This document shows positions 1 through 4,864 of a stretch of 6,676 nucleotides of DNA, in pieces. The DNA is from CAYMDD01 sp964409675 (GTDB taxonomy: Bacteria > Pseudomonadota > Alphaproteobacteria > Rickettsiales > SXRF01). Made by a program: the position numbers and the translations under genes. Within the stretch, counting starts at the first letter, position 1. Every line of letters starts with the position of its first letter. The stretch spans positions 1 through 6,676 of the forward strand of contig CAYPEF010000115.1 in NCBI GenBank assembly GCA_964409675.1, in the 5' to 3' direction. The notes below the pieces were generated by a model. The model saw only the letters and a program-made list of their open reading frames with translations. It was not told the DNA's origin and did no database searches.

Positions 1-14
1 GCAACAAGGGCGGA

Positions 15-710
15 TTATTCCGCGAATAATGGCCTGAGTTTTTCCAGTTCCTGATGGAGGATGATCGGGATCAGGGAGGAATAGGTGCTGAGGATCACCA
101 CGGCGTTGATCATGCCGTCGCCTTGGGCAGCGCCTTTCAGGCGATTAGCCATGCCTTCGTTCAGGCGCTGCATGGTGGCGAACAGCTGTTCGATTTCGGT
201 AATCGCCGTATCGAACTGGCCGGAATCGCCGGGGCGGAACAGGCGGCGTATTAAATAGCTGGAGGTGATGCGGCAGACGGTTTCTTCCAGCGTGGAGAAG
301 GGCAAATGGTAGCGTGCCATGTAGCGGAACGGGCGCATGGCGGGGCACCCGCTGGTGGCCATGATCAACCCGAACAGGCTGCGCAGCGCGTCTTGCACGT
401 CGCCGTTGCGGCTGTAGGTGCGTTCAGTGGTGATTACCTCGGCATGGGCGGGCAGGTGAGACAGCAGGCCGTCGAAGGCGCGCACCGGCTCGGCCAGGCG
501 CAGCGCCACCGGGCAATATTCGCTGTCGGTGAGCGGACAGCCGGGGCATTGGGAAACGGAGAGTTTCGCCCATGCGGGCGCGGTTTCCTCGCTGACGTGG
601 GAGAGAAGCGTATCGGGGTTGATATGCACGTCATAGGCAAAGCTGCGCCCATCCTGCAAGGCCAGGCGGTAGCTGACCGTGTAATGTTCATCGGGTACGG
701 GAGCGTTCAT
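15..710 (-). CDS. Uncharacterised cysteine-containing protein (231 aa)
   Basis: I do not recognise a function for this 231-residue protein; it may belong to one of the DUF families (DUF6901 comes to mind, unverified). No signal peptide or convincing membrane helix is visible, so it is probably cytoplasmic. The N-terminal ~35 residues look beta-rich (YTVSYRLALQDGRSFAYDV). A CPGC pair (C55, C58) is followed by C66 and, after a spacer, by a GCP motif at C122; C146 is a fifth cysteine. This spacing suggests a metal or Fe-S site, which is inference. The C-terminal half is mostly helical, with an amphipathic segment around residues 165-195 and a hydrophobic one at 200-218. The ATG at 710 has a weak GAGAG ribosome-binding site at 718-722 with 7-nt spacing. 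The gene diverges from the MBL hydrolase gene. Codon use looks like that of its neighbours, and the gene appears complete. Confidence 0.85.
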   Translation of the reverse strand: MNAPVPDEHYTVSYRLALQDGRSFAYDVHINPDTLLSHVSEETAPAWAKLSVSQCPGCPLTDSEYCPVALRLAEPVRAFDGLLSHLPAHAEVITTERTYSRNGDVQDALRSLFGLIMATSGCPAMRPFRYMARYHLPFSTLEETVCRITSSYLIRRLFRPGDSGQFDTAITEIEQLFATMQRLNEGMANRLKGAAQGDGMINAVVILSTYSSLIPIILHQELEKLRPLFAE

Positions 711-825
711 GCCAATACTCTCAATGGTTTTTCGTGGTATATCAGAAAGAAGTTTACGGATTGCTAAAACGTGCGGCGCATCCTGTTAACCATTCAGCAG
801 GATTTAGGCGCTATGGTGGCGGGAT
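711..825. promoter_or_regulatory. Divergent intergenic region with presumed promoters
   Basis: This 115-bp spacer separates two divergent genes and must carry both start signals unless transcription begins elsewhere. It is more AT-rich than the flanking genes (notably 721-770). I could not find a convincing -35/-10 pair on either strand. On the minus strand a TTTAGC followed by GATATA is suggestive, but its spacing is poor. The only clear structure is the inverted repeat at 780-803, listed separately. Confidence 0.4.
780..803 (+). promoter_or_regulatory. Short inverted repeat (hairpin) upstream of the MBL gene
   Basis: ATCCTG at 780-785 is perfectly complementary to CAGGAT at 798-803. A G-U and a T-A pair can extend the stem to 8 bp, leaving an 8-nt loop. 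It ends 22 nt before the ATG of the MBL hydrolase gene. It could be an operator or a 5'-UTR hairpin. It has no following T-run, so it is not a terminator. A 6-bp perfect stem can occur by chance. Confidence 0.3.
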
Positions 826-1671
826 ATGAATGCGTCCACCCTACATGACATGCAGGTGATTTTCCACGGCGTGCGCGGCTCGCTGCCGATGGCGGCGGCT
901 ACGCATATGCGTTATGGCGGCAATACGTCCTGCGTGGAGGTGCGCTGCGGCGGGCGGGTGCTCATCCTTGATGCCGGCACCGGGCTATATGCGCAGGGCG
1001 AGCGGATGCAGGAGCGGGAGATTGATCTGCTGCTCAGCCATACGCATATCGATCATGTGATGGGATTTCCGTTCTTCCAGCCGCTCTTTCGCAAGGACGC
1101 AAAGGTGCGCGTCTGGGCGGGGCATCTGGAGGAGGGAATTGAAGCGGCGATGCGCCGGCTAATGTCGCCGCCGCTGTTTCCATTGACGATTGAGGATGTG
1201 CGCGCCTCAGTGGAATGGAAGGATTTTGCCGCCGGGGAGGGGCTGGCGGATGCATCCTTTGCTAGGGATGGGATTGAGGTGAGGACGATTGCACTCAACC
1301 ATCCTGACCGCGCGACGGGTTACCGCATTGTGTATAAAGGCGTCTCAGTGTGTTATCTGACTGATCTGGAGCACCGGCCCGGGGAAGTGGATGCGGCGCT
1401 AGCGGAGTTCGTGCGCGGGGCGGATGTGCTGATTTACGATTCCACTTATGATGATGCGGAATTCGTGCGCTACCAAGGCTGGGGGCATTCCACCTGGCAG
1501 CAGGCGGTGCGACTAGCAGATGCGGGGCAGGTGAAGCAGGTGGCGCTATTCCACCATGATACGGCGGCGACCGATGCCATCCTTGATGCAAGGGCCGAGG
1601 CGCTGGCGAGCATGCGGCCCGGCTCGGTGGTGGCGCATGAGGGGCTGGTGCTGACGCCGGGGCGGGATTAA
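826..1671 (+). CDS. MBL-fold metallo-hydrolase (possible phosphodiesterase)
   Basis: This 281-residue cytoplasmic protein has the metallo-beta-lactamase fold. The N terminus has the pattern of the stand-alone MBL group related to PhnP and cyclic-nucleotide phosphodiesterases: FHGVRGSLP (13-21), RYGGNTSCVEV (29-39) and LILDAGTGL (46-54). The metal-binding motif HTHIDH is at residues 72-77 (bases 1039-1056), followed by GFPFF. Further likely ligands are H159 (in LNHP), D180 (in YLTD) and H243/H244 (in LFHHD); D205 and the H221 region (GWGHST) complete the typical pocket. All expected ligands are present, so the enzyme should be active, probably with two Zn or Mn ions. The substrate cannot be read from sequence: a phosphodiester is likely, and a cyclic nucleotide is possible given the nearby cyclase. 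The ATG at 826 is preferred over the in-frame ATG at 850, which has no ribosome-binding site; upstream of 826 there is only a weak GGCGGG. Confidence 0.92.
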   Translation: MNASTLHDMQVIFHGVRGSLPMAAATHMRYGGNTSCVEVRCGGRVLILDAGTGLYAQGERMQEREIDLLLSHTHIDHVMGFPFFQPLFRKDAKVRVWAGHLEEGIEAAMRRLMSPPLFPLTIEDVRASVEWKDFAAGEGLADASFARDGIEVRTIALNHPDRATGYRIVYKGVSVCYLTDLEHRPGEVDAALAEFVRGADVLIYDSTYDDAEFVRYQGWGHSTWQQAVRLADAGQVKQVALFHHDTAATDAILDARAEALASMRPGSVVAHEGLVLTPGRD

Positions 1672-1737
1672 TCCTTAAAATATAGATAAAATACGTTCCT
1701 TTTTTAAAGGCTTGTTAATCGGAACGCGCTAGGATTG

Positions 1738-1748
1738 GTAGGTCCTAC
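1738..1748. repeat. Perfect short dyad GTAGGTCCTAC next to the RBS
   Basis: Two 5-bp arms, GTAGG and CCTAC, flank a single central T, immediately upstream of the AGGAG ribosome-binding site. A one-base loop cannot form an RNA hairpin with this full stem, so if functional it is more likely a protein-binding half-site pair or part of a larger fold: AGGA at 1731-1734 can also pair with TCCT at 1743-1746. No factor is assigned. Confidence 0.3.
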
Positions 1749-1753
1749 AGGAG
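1749..1753 (+). promoter_or_regulatory. Shine-Dalgarno AGGAG that fixes the TPR gene start
   Basis: AGGAG lies 8 nt before the ATG at 1762. The open frame also extends upstream to a TTG at 1735, but that codon has no comparable ribosome-binding site and would add nine residues before a normal signal peptide. The ATG at 1762 is therefore the better start. Confidence 0.8.
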
Positions 1754-1761
1754 CGTTTGGC

Positions 1762-2157
1762 ATGCGTAATAGCTTTGTGTGTACGATTCGTATCTGGTTA
1801 AGCGTTATATTAGGGCTGACGCTGCTGGCGCAGGCAGCTTCGGCGCAAGTATCGTCGCGCAAAGAGCTGGATGAGGCGTATGCGCAGGTGTTGCAGCACC
1901 CGATGGATCGGCAGATCACGCTGAATTATGCCAGGATAGCCCTGGAGCTGAAAGACTATGAAGCGGCCATTCCGCCGCTGGAGCGGATTTTGATGAGCGA
2001 GCCGGGCAATGCGCGCATTAAATTGCAGGTGGGGATTCTCTACCGTGCGCTCGGCTCAAAGTTAATGGCGCGGCAATATTTCGCCGACGCGGCGCAGACG
2101 CAAGGCGCACCCGCCGAAGTGGTGAGCGAAGCGGAGGATTATCTCCATGAAAAATAA
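1762..2157 (+). CDS. Exported TPR protein resembling the Slam N-terminal domain
   Basis: This is a 131-residue secreted or periplasmic protein. Residues 1-28 form a Sec signal peptide: an arginine-containing n-region, a hydrophobic core (WLSVILGLTLLAQA) and an ASA|QV cleavage site. The mature part is almost entirely helical. It holds about two tetratricopeptide-like repeats, roughly residues 53-85 (NYARIALELKDYEAAIPPLERIL, then EPGN) and 86-118 (LQVGILYRALGSKLMARQYF), and a final capping helix ending EDYLHEK. The pattern 'EPGNAR..LQVG.LYRALGS..MARQYF' followed by 'PAEVVSEAEDYL' resembles the TPR domain that precedes the barrel of Slam (DUF560) outer-membrane translocators, but no barrel follows. 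That likeness is from memory of the family. TPR proteins bind other proteins, so a chaperone or assembly role for the downstream FecR protein is plausible. The gene overlaps the next by 11 bp. It could equally be a generic TPR protein. Confidence 0.88.
   Translation: MRNSFVCTIRIWLSVILGLTLLAQAASAQVSSRKELDEAYAQVLQHPMDRQITLNYARIALELKDYEAAIPPLERILMSEPGNARIKLQVGILYRALGSKLMARQYFADAAQTQGAPAEVVSEAEDYLHEK
2133..2137 (+). promoter_or_regulatory. Ribosome-binding site GGAGG inside the TPR gene
   Basis: GGAGG lies within the end of the TPR reading frame, 9 nt before the FecR-protein ATG at 2147. With the 11-bp overlap of the two frames, it supports translational coupling and fixes the FecR-protein start. 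Confidence 0.8.
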
Positions 2158-4861
2158 TCGCACCCCTGTGACAATAAATTGGCGCATGGCGCTGCTGGCC
2201 GGCGCGGCCTCGTTTCTGATCATGCAGGAAGCAATGGCGGGCGACAAGGCGGGCGTGATCGGCAATGCCGAAGGAAATGTGACGGCGGTGACGCCGGCAG
2301 GGGAAGCGCGCGCGCTCAAAGCGGGTGACGCCGTGTTTCAGGATGAAACCATCCGCACCGCGCCGGGCGCGCGGGCGCAGATTCTGTTTCTTGATAAATC
2401 GGCGCTGACATTGACGCCGGGGTCGGAAGTGAAGATCGATAATTATGTGTTCGACCCGGCATCGGCCACCGGCAGTATGACGGTAAAGGGCGCGAAAGGC
2501 GCATTCCGCTTTATCGGCGGGGCGCTTTCCAAGAATGAGCATGTGGAAATCAAGACGCCGGTTTCCACCATCGGCATCCGCGGCGGCATTGCCGAGACGC
2601 ATATCGATGCGGGTGGGCAGAAGGCGGACGCGGTGTTTATCTACGGCAAAGACATGGTGGTGCAGACAAATGACGGCGGCAAGGTAACGCTGACCGAATT
2701 CGGCACCGGCGCTAGCGTGCAGCAGGGCATGAGCGCCCCGATGGCGATGTCGCAGGAAGCGGTGGCACAGTCGCTCGGCCAGTTTAACGATGCCGCCGGC
2801 GGCAAGGGCGCGGAGAATGGCAGCGCGCCGAATGAAGGTGCGAAATCCACGCAGGGTAAGGACAGCGGGGCATCCGGCAAGGGTGAGGCATCCGCCAAGG
2901 ATCAATCGTCCGGCCAGTCCGGCGAAAAGAGCGAAAGCAATACGGCATCAGGTGCGCAGGCGAGTGATTCCGGCGCTGCGCCGGTGAGCACGCAGAGCAA
3001 TCCTGCCGCTTCCACGCCGGTGCTGCCGTCGCTGGTAAGTACGGCGGTGACGACTGCCGCTACCGATACGACGCAGGCTGCTACCCAGCAGAATTTTTCC
3101 GCCAGTGCGCCCGCCGTGACACATGAAGGCATCTACGGGCGCAGCGCCAACGGGAGTAGCAGCGGCAAGGCGGAACTATATGCGGACGGCTCCAGCCTGA
3201 AAGGCAAGCTGATTGGCTCCGGCGCCACGAGCGGGCAGGTGATGCTCACTTCCCTGCCGCGTCCGACCGGGCCGGGCAATTATACGCTGGGCGCTAATGA
3301 CGCACTGATCGATGGTGTGCACTATGCGGGCAATGTTACGGTCTCGCCGCAGCAATCCATGTATTATTACAGCCTGACCAACCCGGTGACGGCGGAGATG
3401 GTGCTGGCGGTGGCGGGCATTCGCATCGATAGCGCCAACTGGGCGCAGGCGGCAAGTGTGAGCGCGGCGCAGAATGCGAGCACCAATGGCATCGGCTTTT
3501 ACCGTATCATGGCGGATTTACTGCCGAATGGCGGCGGGCTGTATCCGGATCCGTCGGGCAGCGTTGCCGGGGGCGGGCGCTACGGCATGGCCGTGGACTG
3601 GACGCGCAACCGCTATTTCGGCGGCGGCATACGCTGGGGCAGCTCTGCCTCTCAGCCGCCGTCGATGATCGTGACCTTCGGTAAAGTCACGCCGACCGGC
3701 GCGGCGTTGTTGCAGGGCAAGGCGTTCGATTTTACCGGTGAGCCGGCAACCTCGCTGCCGCATGCGCGCTCCTCGCTCGATCTCGGGTTCGACCGCGCCG
3801 GTGCGTATGTGTACGGCTCGGGCGCGGCAGGGGTAGACGGGTTCGTGGTGGATGCCATCATGCCGTCTAATCTCAGCAGCCTGCCGAGCGATCCGTTCCT
3901 TGCTTCCGGCGAGCGGCATTTGGTGCCGGTGATGGCCAATACACCTTCCGCCGCCGCCGTAGCCGCGACGGGCGCGCGCCAGAACGGTGCGTTCCAAGGG
4001 TATGCGGCCGGGTATATCGTTAACACATCCGCCGCCAACATGGATGCCACGCAATACTGGAACGACCAGCTACCGGGTGTGCAGGTTAACACCAGCGCAA
4101 CCGGCGGCACGGTGAACGGCAGCATCGCCGTGTTTGACCCGGCAAGCGTGGCCGCGCCGGTAACGGCGAATTTCGGCGGCGGTACGGGTACGGAATCGGC
4201 ATATCTCGCCAATGGCATCTACGGCGCGCAGCAGCAGGCGGTGCAGGTGGGGGCGAATAATTATACCGGCATGAATGCCGCGCAAGGCGCAATCGCTTCC
4301 GCCGATCTGATTGCCGACGTGCAGAACCATTGTTCGCAGTGCGATTACGTGCATTGGGGGGTCTGGGCGGCGGAATTCAATACCGGGACCACCTCCGTGC
4401 CGCAGACGCAGGTGGTGCAGATGATGCCCTACGTGGCCGGTGAGCCGACGATTGACCTGGTCAACAAGACTTCGGTGACGTCGCTCGGAGTGGTGAATTA
4501 CAGCGGCGCGGTTTACGGCACTGCGCTTGACAAGGCCAATAATATCCTCCGTCAGCAGGAGGGAAGCTTCACCAGCGCCATCAATCTCGGCACGCGCCAG
4601 CTGAACAGTTTCAGCGGCACGATCGGCGGGGTGGGGTTCGGCACCAGCGGGGCCTATACGATCATTTCTCCGAGCGGCGGCACCAGCAGTTTCCATGGCA
4701 TCCCGGTATCAGGCACCGGTGCCAATTCGGCGGATGTATACGGCAATATCAACGGTGCGCTGTTCGGGCCGAACGCGGAGAATATGGCGGGTAATTTTAA
4801 AATTACCAAGGTCTCCACCAATACGGACGTTACCGGGGTTTATCTGGGATCGCGGCCGTAA
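2147..4861 (+). CDS. Large exported FecR-domain protein with TbpB-like C-terminal barrel
   Basis: This 904-residue protein is exported. The signal peptide is residues 1-31 (core MALLAGAASFLIM, AMA|GD cleavage) and has no lipobox cysteine. Residues ~35-150 form a FecR domain: VIGNAEGNV, LKAGDAVFQDETIRT, ARAQILFLDKSALTLTPGS and PVSTIGIRGG. This is the extracytoplasmic fold first known from the iron-citrate regulator FecR, but there is no transmembrane segment or sigma-factor partner here. Residues ~210-325 are a low-complexity linker. Residues ~326-904 are Gly/Ser/Ala/Thr-rich and strand-rich. The end contains YGNINGALFGPNAENMAGNF (865-884), the signature of TbpB-like beta-barrel domains. Residues 729-732 (CSQC), followed by DYVHWGVW, hold the only two cysteines, probably a disulfide or metal loop. 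The likely location is the periplasm or cell surface, as a sensor or adhesin-like protein. It is coupled to the TPR gene and faces the CHASE2 cyclase gene. The FecR call is firm; the barrel assignment is moderate. Confidence 0.92.
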   Translation: MKNNRTPVTINWRMALLAGAASFLIMQEAMAGDKAGVIGNAEGNVTAVTPAGEARALKAGDAVFQDETIRTAPGARAQILFLDKSALTLTPGSEVKIDNYVFDPASATGSMTVKGAKGAFRFIGGALSKNEHVEIKTPVSTIGIRGGIAETHIDAGGQKADAVFIYGKDMVVQTNDGGKVTLTEFGTGASVQQGMSAPMAMSQEAVAQSLGQFNDAAGGKGAENGSAPNEGAKSTQGKDSGASGKGEASAKDQSSGQSGEKSESNTASGAQASDSGAAPVSTQSNPAASTPVLPSLVSTAVTTAATDTTQAATQQNFSASAPAVTHEGIYGRSANGSSSGKAELYADGSSLKGKLIGSGATSGQVMLTSLPRPTGPGNYTLGANDALIDGVHYAGNVTVSPQQSMYYYSLTNPVTAEMVLAVAGIRIDSANWAQAASVSAAQNASTNGIGFYRIMADLLPNGGGLYPDPSGSVAGGGRYGMAVDWTRNRYFGGGIRWGSSASQPPSMIVTFGKVTPTGAALLQGKAFDFTGEPATSLPHARSSLDLGFDRAGAYVYGSGAAGVDGFVVDAIMPSNLSSLPSDPFLASGERHLVPVMANTPSAAAVAATGARQNGAFQGYAAGYIVNTSAANMDATQYWNDQLPGVQVNTSATGGTVNGSIAVFDPASVAAPVTANFGGGTGTESAYLANGIYGAQQQAVQVGANNYTGMNAAQGAIASADLIADVQNHCSQCDYVHWGVWAAEFNTGTTSVPQTQVVQMMPYVAGEPTIDLVNKTSVTSLGVVNYSGAVYGTALDKANNILRQQEGSFTSAINLGTRQLNSFSGTIGGVGFGTSGAYTIISPSGGTSSFHGIPVSGTGANSADVYGNINGALFGPNAENMAGNFKITKVSTNTDVTGVYLGSRP
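2774..3121 (+). other. Low-complexity linker within the FecR-domain protein
   Basis: Codons 210-325 encode a segment dominated by Gly, Ser, Ala, Lys, Gln and Thr. The first half is charged and Lys/Glu-rich (for example KGEASAKDQSSGQSGEKSES); the second half is Ala/Thr/Pro-rich (AATDTTQAATQQ). No exact tandem repeat was found. It separates the FecR domain from the strand-rich C-terminal region and is probably a flexible spacer. Confidence 0.75.
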
Positions 4862-4864
4862 AGT

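Larger units (their letters stand above)
1672..1761 (+). promoter_or_regulatory. AT-rich leader and probable promoter of the TPR-FecR operon
   Basis: This 90-bp gap after the MBL stop codon is strikingly AT-rich over 1671-1718, against GC-rich flanks. TAAAAT at 1687-1692 matches the -10 consensus at five of six positions, but no good -35 lies 16-18 nt upstream. A small symmetric element (CCTTT, 3-nt spacer, AAAGG) lies at 1698-1710; it is too AT-rich to be a convincing terminator for the MBL gene. The region probably carries a promoter for the two downstream genes, although read-through from the MBL gene is also possible. Confidence 0.4.

Noticed and set aside
306..767. 153-codon plus-strand open frame opposite the unknown cysteine protein
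   Set aside because: Low-information Ala/Gly/His/Val composition. The minus-strand frame has better protein-like composition, a plausible start and cysteine motifs, although it is not a known protein either.
1698..1710. CCTTT/AAAGG element as an intrinsic terminator of the MBL gene
   Set aside because: Five-base AT-rich stem with a 3-nt loop and no following T-run.
1735..1761. TTG at 1735 as start of the TPR gene
   Set aside because: No ribosome-binding site precedes it, and the ATG at 1762 has AGGAG at 8 nt and begins a standard signal peptide.
2018..2905. 295-codon minus-strand open frame across the TPR/FecR junction
   Set aside because: Arg/His/Ala-rich shadow composition; the plus strand here encodes a clear signal peptide and FecR domain with good ribosome-binding sites.
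2774..3121. Tandem repeat or micro-satellite in the linker
   Set aside because: The composition is biased, but I could find no repeating unit on reading the bases.
2147..4861. FecR protein as a classical iron-citrate anti-sigma regulator
   Set aside because: It has a cleavable signal peptide rather than a cytoplasmic anti-sigma domain plus membrane helix, and no ECF sigma factor or TonB receptor gene is in the window.
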